A stretch of 64,000 nucleotides of DNA from Sclerodactyla briareus (Eukaryota; Echinodermata; Holothuroidea; Dendrochirotida; Sclerodactylidae): assembly GCA_026419785.1 (NCBI GenBank), contig JAODTK010005803.1:1-64000 (forward strand), written 5' to 3'. Positions within the stretch are counted from its first letter, which is position 1. Each line of letters starts with the position of its first letter. Shown here piece after piece: positions 36,428 to 47,028 of this stretch. Both the position numbers and the translations under genes were made by a program. The notes beneath the pieces were generated by a model that had not been told where the DNA came from, made no database searches, and worked only from the letters and a program-made list of their open reading frames with translations.

Positions 36428-36476
36428 GAAGTAAAGTAGTAAGTCAGTAAGTAAGTTAAGTAAGTAAGTAAGTAAA
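36428..36476. repeat. (AAGT)n microsatellite at the LINE 3' end
   Basis: Imperfect AAGT repeats directly abutting AAGCTTTATTTCATCCCAAA. Read on the - strand, the element ends TTTGGGATGAAATAAAGCTT and then ACTT repeats, which is a typical LINE terminus. Confidence 0.8.
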
Positions 36477-36639
36477 GCTTTATTTCATCCCAAAAGGGAA
36501 ATTATAAGCTCGCATGTACATATAAGACAGATACAGAATGATAAAAGATAGAAAGACAGATAAGAATGGCATACATATGAGTTTACAGTACTAAAATATA
36601 AAAGTTCAAAGATGGCGAAGGCGGAAAGATAAAAGACTA

Positions 36640-39180
36640 CTATCGAGTATTAAAACGACAATTAAAGATCTTAAGGCACTGAGGGATGAAGGAAGATTTG
36701 TGACTGCATTTGGAAGCCTCATCCGCCCACTCGAGGAATTATTGCACTGCTGCCAAGATTAGGAAACAATGGGTGACTCTCGTCGGCAAGGATGACGTCG
36801 AGCTTAGACTCAATAACATGCCGGAATATGAAGTCCATTGTGGGAGACCCCTCCCAGAATACTGTGTGATCCAAAGTTCTTACTGTTGCAATTTCAGTTG
36901 CGAATCTGGCAAACCCCATGAATTCTGTTTTCAGCGCAGCATGTCGTAACGACAGCAACGAAAAAGAGTAAACTTTTATACCTTCGAGATCGTCAACATC
37001 CGAATGAAGTGGCCAGCAGATCTAAAGCAACCTTTTCTAACATCTTCATTTCTAAGGGGGTCACTGTATATCGTTATATATGATGAATTAACTCATTGCA
37101 TTTGACGTCAAGTGTCATCACCCTGCAATGTTTCCTCGTGTACAATAGCCAAACCGCTTGTACCAGTTGCGCTAATTCTAGGCTTCGCTCGCCGTTCATC
37201 GACATTCCACGCACGTTACGTGTCTGATGATAAACGGCTCAGCTTGCGACTCACTGTAATACGTACAGCCACGACTTTCACGACACTCGCACTGATGTGT
37301 TGAACTATTCTAGCCTACATTCATCAATGAATTCAAAATTTACTTCGACCTTCATCCGTAAGCTCGGGTACAATTCTCCGCGTCTCTGCCTCCTGCTTGC
37401 CCACTCTGCATGAGTTTAGCAGGTCCGCACCACGATTCGCACCGTTACTTCAAAGCCTAGCACAGGATCTATTCAACGCCAACTTATGTCAGAGCTCATC
37501 TCTACTCTTCGCCTCGCTCCAATGATCAACTCATCCGCCATACAACGCTACACAGCCTCGCATCGCCGTCAACCGTATCGACGACTTCAGTTCAACTTCG
37601 TTCGCCATGACAGTGACCCACAGACCAAACCCAGAGGACCAATGCGATCTCGCACTCGCGCCTATTGCATTTGTATATTTCTACTGTACCAAGCCCACGT
37701 TGTCTCCGGTAGGTTTTCTCAACTTTTTTCTTGCCAGACTCTGACGTCCTAGCCTATACTGGCACATTACAAGCCCTCCAGAGACAGTGGAGATAGCGCT
37801 ACCACAGCACACTGCGATCAGGAAACACCTTATGTAAGGATATATTGATAGAAGCTGGAGTGCCTGATCAAACACACTAGTTTCTAAAATACAATTAGCC
37901 TGTCTGATGACAGAATCAATGCGTTTCTCATAATTAGCCGTCACATTACCACCCCAGCATGTCATACAATATGTCTCATCACGCTACAAATGACTGTGTT
38001 ATAGAAGATAGTGAGGATACGACTGTCAATGTGAAACGTACTCATTCTACGAGACAGTACAATCTAGGGTTTACTCTCTTCACAAATTAATCAATATGCT
38101 CACACCACGCCAGTGGCAGTTGATCATAATAACAACCCAAGATAATCTGATCAGATTGTGACTGTTCTAACAGAATTTTCTTTGATCACGATCTTCCAGT
38201 GAGCCTTGACCCTTCTGAAATCAATAATCATTTCCTTTGTTTTATTAACATTAAGCTCCAGGAAGCCCTTGTCACAATATCGACGAAATGATTAATTTCA
38301 ATCAGATATTCACTTCATCATCCTTTTTAATCAAACCGACTGAGGCTGTGTCATCTGCAAATTTTATTAAATGGCAACTATCAGACGTGGATCTCACATC
38401 CGACGTGTACAGAGTGAAATAAGAATGGGGCTGAACGGTTCCTTGTGGAACACCAGTATTGGACGTGTTAACATCTGACATACAGTCGGATGAGCGAAGG
38501 TGAACATATTGAGAACGATTGGTAAGAAAGGTGAGTATCCAAATAATGAGATTGTTATATTATGAGTAACATCTTGTCGGCCAAAACATGAGGGTGAATT
38601 GTATTAAATGCAGATGAAAAATCAAAGTACATAATTCTGGCAGAATGACCTGATTTGGGATGTTCAAGGTGGAATACAATTCTCTAGGCAATATAAGACA
38701 GTATTTCTGTCTTGCGATGGCCCTATAAGCATATTGTTGAGGATCAAGGTAGTAACCGACTAACGGTTTTATGTGCCGCAGTACGATTCGTTCAAAAAAA
38801 CACGACTTCATCAGGACAGAAGTAAGAGCCACAGGCCTAAGGTCATTCATGCAGGATATGACAGGTTTTTTGGCGACTGGAATGATACAAGGACGTTTCC
38901 GAAGCGGGTACTGTTCTTCTACAGAAAGAAAGATTAAACATTTGAGTAAAAATGTCGGCACAGGTTTTCAATACCTGTGGTTTTAGTTGGTCTGGTCCGG
39001 CAGCTTATAAAGCATTTAAACGAGTAAATTCCCGATAAAACTTCCCCCTGGTTACACATGAAAAGGGTTTATCCTATAACAACCGTCTAATGAATCTCTG
39101 AGATGATCGACCTGTGTAGAAAAGTCATGACAATCAAATCGATTGTAAAAACGTCAATGCGAATAAACTTACTCAAGTAG
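36640..39180 (-). pseudogene. LINE ORF2 reverse transcriptase remnant
   Basis: RNA-directed DNA polymerase of a non-LTR element, broken by frameshifts. In order on the - strand: NRFDCHDFSTQVDHLRD (about 39150-39090), KAAGPDQLKPQVLKTC (about 39015-38970), CIIPVAKKPV then MNDLRPVALTSVLMK (about 38880-38810), LDPQQYAYR (around 38745), motif A FDFSSAFNTIHPHVLADKM (about 38625-38565), motif B NTGVPQGTVQP (about 38455-38425), and motif C KFADDTASVGL (FADD at 38350-38361). Then CWGGNVTANYEKRIDSVIRQ (37960-37900), ILADESHPLFP (about 36790), and SFIPQCLKIFN. The catalytic aspartates of motifs A and C are present. Frame changes separate most blocks, so no functional protein is encoded as written. The clade (CR1/Rex-like) is my reading of the motif style. 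Confidence 0.8.
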
Positions 39181-39313
39181 TTTGTATAAGGAGAGACCAT
39201 TAGCCAGGAAAAAACTGTGTAACAACTATGGCATATCGAACCCAGTGTAAATTCCAAATATAAATTAGATAAATGTTCAAGTCACTCGAGATAATTTCTT
39301 GAATGTTCGGACG

Positions 39314-39411
39314 TATGTGTGTGGTGTATGTGCGTGCGTGTGTGGGTGTGTGTGTGCGTGCGTGCGTGTGTGGGTGTGTGTGTGCGTGTGTGTGTGTGCG
39401 TGTGTGTGAGT
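39314..39411. repeat. (TG/CG)n dinucleotide-rich tract
   Basis: About 100 bases of TGTG with CGTG interruptions. The minus-strand frame 39200-39451 with alternating His/Thr is an artefact of it. Confidence 0.9.
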
Positions 39412-39493
39412 GCTTTCCCGAGGAGCTATATAGCAGTCCACAGATCACCAAAATTTAAATTTGAGACAATTAAGTGGGAACTATAGCGGCTAG

Positions 39494-39640
39494 GTATGAT
39501 GTATGTATGTATGTATGTATGTATGTATGTATGTATGTATGTATGTATGTATGTATGTATGTATGTATGTACGTATGTACGCATGTATGTACGTATGTAC
39601 GCATGTATGTAAGTATGTACTACGTATGTAAGTATGTTTT
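39494..39640. repeat. (ATGT)n microsatellite
   Basis: About 145 bases. The first 75 or so are perfect ATGT, then ACGT- and GCAT-containing variants. The frame 39474-39671 (alternating Val/Cys/Met/Tyr) is an artefact. Confidence 0.95.
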
Positions 39641-39739
39641 ATGTACCTCTACCATTGATAGAATATTGTAACTTCAGACGCTGCCCCATACAAAATATGT
39701 CGGAAGCGGATAAGTACATACAATTAGCTCGTTTCCATC

Positions 39740-39985
39740 AAACAGGTTAGACGTTTCGGCATTGTACCAAGGTTCAGCTAACAACTCAGAGTTCGGCGTT
39801 CAACAGAGAGCAGCATAATTATGACCAACTATCAACGATCCTGGATCATAAATCATAAACAAACCGCCCACGCACAGAGCAAAAGTTTCAACGAAGGCAG
39901 ACAGAAGGTCGACAACACTCCGGGAGAAGTCATATATTCTATCGTCGCACAGTCAATATCATCATTTAACTCACGAGTTTCTGAC
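39740..39985. repeat. Dispersed repeat family A, copy 3
   Basis: GACGTTTCGGCATTGTACCA, GGTTCAGCTAACAACTCAGA, 'CGATCCTGGATCATAAA' and 'GGCAGACAGAAGGTCGACAA' match the first third of the copies at 21120 and 22500, in the same orientation. Confidence 0.6.
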
Positions 39986-40023
39986 AAGGGGTGGTGAGGT
40001 TGGGATATCTTCGATTAGTCACT

Positions 40024-40195
40024 CAGGCACGGGTCAAGATTTTTTGGAAAAATAACATTCGAGAGGAAATTTGAAAAGTGGATGACAAACGGTATAAACG
40101 TCGTGGGGGTTGGGTGAGGTGAAAAAAGTTGGACTGCCATTTTTCGCTGGAGCCAAGTTGGACCCCTCCTTTTGAAAATCCTGGATCCGTCCCTG
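40024..40195. mobile_element. 172-bp MITE with CAGGGACGGATCCAGGA-type ends
   Basis: The left end is CAGGCACGGGTCAAGATTTT. The right end in reverse complement is CAGGGACGGATCCAGGATTT. A CAGGG(A/G)CGGATCCAGG start is characteristic of hAT-type non-autonomous elements in many aquatic animals. There is no coding capacity; the overlapping minus-strand frames 40015-40272 and 40023-40208 are incidental. The expected 8-base target duplication is not clear (left flank TAGTCACT, right flank TAACAGCC). Confidence 0.65.
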
Positions 40196-40196
40196 T

Positions 40197-40335
40197 AACA
40201 GCCAACACCTACATAATGAGAATGTGATGGCAGATATTCGAACATCATTCCACCATGGAGGTAGTTAGACACAGAGCCTCAGTGCAGCCAACACTTACAT
40301 AATAAGAACGTGCTGACAAATATTCACACAAGCTT
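40197..40335. repeat. Short direct duplication flanking the MITE
   Basis: CAGCCAACACCTACATAATGA (40198) and CAGCCAACACTTACATAATA (40286) are direct copies about 88 bases apart. Each is followed by 'AGAA-GTG-TG-CA-ATATTC'. Confidence 0.7.
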
Positions 40336-40934
40336 GTGTGAAGGTTGGGTACAACCCACCCCAGCAAGAGCTCTATGGGAATGACTGTGAAAGACCAATT
40401 AGGTTAATTAATGGGATTCAAGTAACTTCTACTCACAGTACGCCAACAGAAATGGCACTCGCCCTGGCCAGTAGCATGTTTAATCCACCCACAAAGTTTC
40501 AACCTGAGCGAGGTTACGGTTTGGAAGTTAATAAGTGAAGTTACGAACCACGAACGAACGGGACGGCGGAGAGAGAGACTTGTAGAGCTGCTTGCTGAGA
40601 GTCACAATCATGGGAAGGAAAACCGCAAGCAGGAAGGAAAGAATGAAAAAAATGTGTCAAGTTCAAAGTTAGGTCGAGGTAATCAAAACGTTGCCTTGAC
40701 GATATTTAGAGAAATAAGAGTTGTCTAAATGAGGGTATGGAATATGACAGATATGAAGACGGGTGATGAAGCCATTTTTTGTTGTATTATGTCAATGTCT
40801 TTGGGAGAATATAGCTCCAAAGGCGTCAGCATGATATCCGCATAACCATAGCAATGTCAAGTAAAAATTGAGTGTGCAGGTTGCTTATATGCATGGATCA
40901 TGAACACTCCTCTCTGTTTGCATTATATGGTGCG

Positions 40935-40936
<2 letters not shown>

Positions 40937-40968
<32 letters not shown>
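40937..40968. repeat. (TA)n microsatellite
   Basis: About 32 bases of uninterrupted TA. The word GGTGCGTAAATA occurs on both sides (40930 and 40975). Confidence 0.95.
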
Positions 40969-40969
<1 letters not shown>

Positions 40970-40979
40970 CTATTGGTGC

Positions 40980-42958
40980 GTAAATACGACCAGGTTAGAG
41001 TTAGTGTCACTCAACCAAATTGAGTGACCAAGGATTGATGCATGCTGAATTTTCTATTCTAGTATGCAGATTGTATTTTGAAGAACGTGCTTCACTCAGG
41101 GTGATTTTGGAGGTCTGTTCATCATTTTCAGAATTACAATTACATTACATGCAGGAACAAGGCGTCATCTTAGGAGTAACATAGAAAGCAAATAAACTTG
41201 ACAAGGATTCACTACGTAGAGTTGCGCTCTTTTTTGTTCTGTTCGTGTAACAACAGACTAAACCAGGTGCACGGGGAACATAACATGATTCATCCTCCTA
41301 TGGCCAGTTACAGTTATAGCAAAACAGGAGCATGACTGACCTACCATCCCAACTTTCACACAGTCTTTCCTCCTGAGGTAACTGGCTGCACGCCACGGGA
41401 AACTGCACCCACCGCTATTAGTTGTGGTCGTTGAATAGCGATCCCGGGATTAGCAGTGCCGTAGTTAGACACGCCCGCCTCTTGAGGCTCATCCATTTTA
41501 TTCGAGACTGGAGGAGAAGGGAAGACGGTGTCGTCTCACGCCTGTATTGCACGTATGGTATAGAGCGCCTACTCAAAACAGATGGTCATCTCATCGGGAG
41601 CTAGGCCAGAAACGGGTGAAAGCCCATTTTCCCCCGAAATAGTGAATAATTATTATAATGAGGTCGCTATCCTCATTTCGAACAAGGAGGAACATTACAA
41701 CAATTCTTTGAAATCGCCCGGAATTCTATAAGCCTGCTACCCCAAACAAGAACCGAATATTTGGAAAGACAAAATTCCAATCTACAATTTTACCGGCGCT
41801 TTTTAAACAGTTCACCGATTCGTTTACGAGATTTTTGGCAATTTCAAATGGTTCCCTGACCGAAGCAGATCCCGGCCAGTCGTTTTTATTGTCACTCTAG
41901 TCTTGGGTTAAGACGAAGCTAGCACTCGTTGCAGCGAACCAACCAATTGTGCCCTCCATGCTATCGTAAATATATCAGTGGTGATTGGTGAATGGCAATA
42001 GCTTCGTCTTGGCTAACTGTTCAATATGACGTCATTATCTTCACAATCTAAAGAACTTAATCACACCACGTTTCTAGAAGTTGTTTACGTCCCGTGGGTT
42101 GCTAATTCGCTTCTACGAGGAACCTTATTACCTACTAACAATACTAAGTTTTATATTTCCTTGCTCTAAGTAAACAACAAATGTGTGTAAATATCTGGAA
42201 TGAACACTATAATTTGGCGACTGGGAAACAAACTGTTTCTTCTTCTGTATCTGGAGAAGTCTGCAATTCATTATTGCTATTTTGAATATCTTATTCGACA
42301 ATAATAGGCAACATGATAGTACGGTATGAAAATAGACCTTCTTGTGAGCTATATATAGGCGAGACGATTCACCGAGCATCTTCCCTTAGCCTGCCTCCCG
42401 TCTGTGCTTCGGTCAGCGGCTCGTGGTTTGGGCGGAGGCGTCTGCAGCAAAGGTTCGTGGGGGCGAGGCCTAGTGGTGGAACATCAGGGCGATGGGGGCA
42501 TTTTGGCCGCTAATTACTAATGACACGTTCTCGTTGTTGATTCGAGTTTTTGGAGCAAGTAGGCCTAAAACGATTGATAATTTCCGACTAACTTACTTAT
42601 CCTTTTCTAACGTTAGGCGGTACTTGATGCATGATGGATTGCTCGTTCATACAGCTTATGCATAGCATTAGGCAATAGATGCACCTTCTGAACAGTCTAC
42701 AAGACGTATCGTGGCGAACACATATCTAGGACCGAACTGTTCAAGGGCTTTATAGGGGACCTAGATTATGTGAGAAGCTCAAAATTGAGTCACAGTCACG
42801 CGTCTTGAACAACTATTGTGTCACTCTCGTGCATAACCTCTGCCACATAAACTCGCCACGCAACATACAGCGTTGTGACCTTGTAGCCTTCATCTGCTGC
42901 CAGCAGCGGTTTGCCGGGGGTAATTTGAACTGCTCACTGTAGGCCTGTGTTCCTGCGT
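40980..42958. other. No gene seen
   Basis: Only short, unrelated open stretches. About 41450-41490 has GCCGTAGTTAGACACGCCCG, which resembles the head of a tRNA-related SINE, but no B box follows, so I do not call it. Confidence 0.45.
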
Positions 42959-42986
42959 CGAACGTAACAAAATCCATCAAATTTGG

Positions 42987-43130
42987 AATTAAACCCATTC
43001 GAAAAAAGAATCAACAACCTCGAAAACAGAAATTCAAACCAATCGAAAAGAAGACCAACACATCGAAGACAGAATCAAGCCTTCAAAGAAAGAATCAACC
43101 GATTGAAAAGCGGAATCAGCCTATCCAAAA
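42987..43130 (-). repeat. Left-arm minisatellite (about 21-bp units)
   Basis: About seven variants of AACCCATCGAAAACAGAATC on the + strand. This is the inverted counterpart of the array at 45945-46080 and is less uniform than it. Confidence 0.8.
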
Positions 43131-45944
43131 CAGAATCATACGTCATAGTGATACTCCATGACCTCTACCCTTGACAGGATTTTCATTGTTATTGCCATGC
43201 CGCGCTCCTTGAAAGGGTTTAAAACACACCCCGCCCTCCTGGTGCGGCGGAGTGTAACGAAATCATCAAGAATGTAATCAGACCATCCCGATTTGGAACG
43301 CAATCCTGCAGTATGATTCCTTGAAGGTGATTTCTAGATCTGAATTCAACTTACAATTGGCAATTTTGCCATGTTCTTTTTCGGCTAAATAGCATCTTTT
43401 TTTGGAGAAATGTCTGGAATGTGCTGTCAAGAGGGCGAGGAGCTGTTTTTTGTTTCTTACCTCTTGTCAATTTTCATTTAAAATGGGTAATTGGGCAAAT
43501 AGTGTTGGCTGATGGTAGGCGGCGTTGTAACGTCTATAAGGGAATCGGATCGCACTCGGCGATTAGGTATTCTGTGTCACTCCCTTTCCTACTGTATTTG
43601 GTGTCAGAGGGCGACGACATGGAAATACCTGCTCTTAGTATGCCTTTTCTATGTTGTCTAATTACTCTATAATGAAGACTGACTGGGTGATAGTCTTCTT
43701 TACACTAAAATGTCCAGTGTTTAATCGCACAATTTTGTTGCATTGTTGATCTTGAAGGAATGTCCCGCTATCAGGAAGTGTGACATACACATATACGCCA
43801 GAGTTAACCCTGTTTCTTTCTTGTAATTTGGTCACGAAGACAAAAACATGATATCTCGATGATTTAAGTAAGAATAGTTTTGTTGTTCCGGTTGAAAACG
43901 TGTATGCATGACACAGTTTCTTTCTGTGTGTTGTTTTTGGTGTAGACCAAGGTCATTTTTTTAGGAATAAATGGGACATTATATTCGGAAAATCTAATTT
44001 TTTTAACCATTAATAGCTTGTTAACATGCGGACAAATTCCATTCCAGGTGTGTGCTGATCGGTTCAATGACATTAGCCAATGAAATTGCAGCAGACTGCA
44101 TATAGTCTACAATGCTATTGATTTCATTACCTGTATTTTAGGTCGTCATTAATCCATCTAGAAAAAAGTACATAATTCAACATTCCAGCTTCCCAGGCCA
44201 TAGTACCTGTTATTATTACCACACTTTCCACTTTCACTGCTTGAGTTGTACAGCATGTATGAAAACATTACAGAATGATACAGCATTCACTCTATGACTA
44301 CATGTATAACACAAGTGAAGTCCATACAAGTGTCAATAGGCCATTCCTGCACGAATTCACCGGTGCACTGTCAGTGGTGGCGGGAGGGTCGGGGGGGGGG
44401 GGAGCAAGTTCCCCGACGGAGTGGTACAGGACGATCAAAGAATTTCTAGTCTCCAGCCTACCCCCTACGTCATACCTGCATTTTCTATGTTTTGTTATTT
44501 TTGTATTTGCTGTCAGGCAAAACATGGTAAGACGTCTTTCGGGAAGGAGTTTTCCCTCCCCAACAGAATTGTAACATTGATCTCTTCCAGGGACATTCCA
44601 AATATATCCATAAGACTGTCACAAGCCTATGCTACGGTTGTATATTTGTGATGATAGGTGGATGTTATATACTGATCCTCAACTTAAGCGAAGATTAAGA
44701 TATTAGATATGAGGCGCACGATTTTTCAGCTGTAATATACGAATTTTCACCGGCCTATAGGTTGAAATAATAACACTGTCGGGGCAATCGGCCCTCGTCG
44801 AGGTGTGTAAATTTTAGCATATACCCTCTCGGGCTACCCGACAAAATGGGAAATATCTCCGACGGGGGGGGGGGGGGGCATGTCCCGCTTCCACCCCGGG
44901 CGCCACTTTTGTGCACTGCATTAGCTCAACTCCACAGCTCCATGCATTGCCAATGAACAGATTCTGACCTTGGCCAAGGTGCGGGGTTGTGGAATTCGTT
45001 TCAAGTGCGAAATAGGCCAACGTGTAGTCTTCTATGTAATCGTCGTTCCATTACATATTTTCTCTGTTAAATGAGAGTCCAATTGGTAAGTGCATGTAGT
45101 GTTGTTCACATACATTGCATTATCAGTCATTCGTGTTAGATACTGTTAATCTTATTCTCTTTTTTTTTTACTACCCTCTCTTCGCCACATCTCCACTAAG
45201 TCACTCCTCTATTACATACTTCCCAACCCACTCAATCCCACTCCGCACGTGACCTCCTTCACCCTCGCTATATTTACACACTTCTCCTCACATTCATCTC
45301 CTTTTTTTTTACAGTTCTTCTATTCGCACGTGCCTCAATCCCCTCTCATCCAACTCTTCCCCTCCTTTACATTCACTGTAATAACACACACTTTCCCCAC
45401 CCCTCTAATTCATCTCATCCACTCCTTCCACCTCACTCTAGACTATATAATGCTCCCTGATCCTATCGATTTTAAGGGGCTAGGCTACTGTAAGGGGTGT
45501 TGTTGTTTGTATTTGTATGTATTGTAGTAATCCTCCTTGCCCTCGGACAGGCCACATCCAGACACCTCCTAAAAGTGCTCTAGCCATATGGCAAAAACTG
45601 CCAACGCCAATGTTAGTTTGAATTAATTTTGGAAGAGGTAAACGAATATTGCGACAAGGACTCATTACGCAGGGTTGCGTTCTGGGTTCATTGACAGTTC
45701 GCTTCTGGTTTGGGACACCCGTTTTCTGTTTTCGACACCTTGATCCGGTTTGGACACCCCGTTTCTGTTTTAGACGTAATTGATTCCACATCCTGATGGT
45801 CTGTTGTCCATTCTTGATGATTTTGTTATGGCACTCCGCGCACCAGGACTGCGCGGAGTGTATCACACTTAAAGGAGCACGGCCAATACAATGAAAATCC
45901 TGTTAAGGTGGAGTCATGGAGTATCATATGACGTACTGATTCTT

Positions 45945-46080
45945 GTTTTGGATAGGCTGATTCCGCTTTCCAATGGGGTGATTCATTCTTGTGGAAGCTT
46001 GATTCGTTTCGATGGGGGATTCTTTTTTCGATGGGTTGATTCTGTTTTCGATGGGTTGATTCTGTTTTCGATGGGTTGAT
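45945..46080 (+). repeat. Right-arm minisatellite (TTCGATGGGTTGATTCTG)
   Basis: About six to seven units. The last three are almost identical TTTTCGATGGGTTGATTCTG repeats, suggesting recent unit amplification, while the first units are diverged. The frames across it on both strands (45826-46155 and 45924-46124 -, 45891-46079 +) are repeat-driven. Confidence 0.85.
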
Positions 46081-46466
46081 CCAAATTTGATGGATTTTGT
46101 TACGTTTCGCGCTCCGTAAATCACGTTGTAATAAACACAGCAGTCTTGTGTGCATGCTATCGAGAGTTACGTTTCAGTCGGTTGTAGCCCGTTGTTTGAG
46201 TACTTCCCCCACTAGGGGAATTGGAATTGGTAGCCAGACGATGTTACGCGGAAGTCTCGCAGGCCTACGTGAGCTCTCTTCGTATTTTCGCAGTTCAATG
46301 ACTGGGTATTTATACTGAATTCTAACCTGTAGCAGATTAAGTTATTCTGATAGGTTACCTAATAATCGAAACCCTACATAGTAACACTGTTTGTCGGAAA
46401 TCCCACAGGTTGTTGAAACGACTGTGCTGCAGTTATTCGCACAATGACGTATAGTAGCGCAGACTG

Positions 46467-46538
46467 ATTACCATAGGTTTTCACTCCTTCGGGTGAATGT
46501 TGGAATTCACCCGAAGGAGTGAAAAACCTATGGTAATT
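46467..46538. other. Near-perfect long hairpin (32-bp arms, 6-base loop)
   Basis: The left arm, 46467-46498, contains CCATAGGTTTTCACTCCTTC then GGGTGAAT. The right arm, 46505-46537, is its complement (ATTCACCCGAAGGAGTGAAA then AACCTATGGT) with a single extra A. The loop is GTTGGA. The very low divergence between the arms contrasts with other repeats here. Confidence 0.9.
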
Positions 46539-47028
46539 AGCCTATGGTATTTAGTTGGTATTAGTTTCTGGCCTAGCTCCCGCACTGGTCATATAACCTA
46601 GGCGTTGAAACCTCAAGTTTAAAGGTAGATCCCCTAAGGAAGTTGTGTTTAGTGCAGTTGCCGTCGACCGCTCCAGAAATGAAACAACATGACAGTGCCG
46701 TTTGTTTGAACAACGCCCATACTTATTTAGTTATTGATTGAATCATTAGGTCGTAAACGCGGCTTTGTTCAGTGTTTAGCCAACTTTCATTTTCGTTTCA
46801 CGTTCACTTATGCTGATGGAGTGTCTGCAGGAAGTGTTCTATGTGTCAGAGGGATATCTCACATAGCGTAATTTGAGTACTGTGTAAACACTGGATATAT
46901 CATCTCAATATCCTCATAGACCGTCATGTAATTAGAATGGTCCAATTGGAATTTTAACGTATCCTGTCCCGCCGGAGACGTATAACGTTACATCTACGAC
47001 TGCACTCTGGGACGAATTCGCCGAGAGC

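Larger units (their letters stand above)
36428..39180 (-). mobile_element. 5'-truncated LINE, CR1/Rex-like (jockey superfamily)
   Basis: Read on the - strand from 39180 to 36428: reverse transcriptase (39150 to about 37700), the C-terminal 'SFIP-CLKIFN' end (about 36640-36700), 3' UTR, then TTTGGGATGAAATAAAGCTT and an ACTT tail. The upstream endonuclease is missing, consistent with 5' truncation, the usual fate of LINE copies. Between the reverse transcriptase C-terminus (37681) and the tail-end motifs (36960) lie about 700 bases that do not read as this family, perhaps a nested insertion. Confidence 0.75.
42959..46110. mobile_element. 3.15-kb foldback-like element with minisatellite-bearing inverted arms
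   Basis: Both ends begin ACGTAACAAAATCCATCAAA (left at 42962; right as its complement ending 46104). Each arm then has a run of about 21-bp units (left about 42987-43130, right about 45945-46080), a constant block with 'TACTCCATGAC' and 'AGGATTTTCATTGT', a GCGGAGTG-containing block, 'AAATCATCAAGAATG', and 'GAACGCAA-CCTGC'. Finally comes 'AATTCAA-CT-ACA-TTGGC', giving arms of about 420 and 530 bases. The centre (about 43380-45580) shows no transposase that I recognise. Long inverted arms built of tandem repeats are the hallmark of foldback (FB-type) elements. Target duplication not identified. Confidence 0.7.

Noticed and set aside
37486-37752. Basic then hydrophobic ORF resembling the leader of some LINE ORF2 proteins with 2A-like peptides
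   Set aside because: The expected GD-x-E-x-NPGP motif is absent and no ORF2 follows on this strand.
39474-39671. Cys/Met/Tyr/Val repeat ORF
   Set aside because: Translation of an ATGT microsatellite.
41450-41490. tRNA-like stretch GCCGTAGTTAGACACGCCCG
   Set aside because: No B box and no cloverleaf could be drawn.
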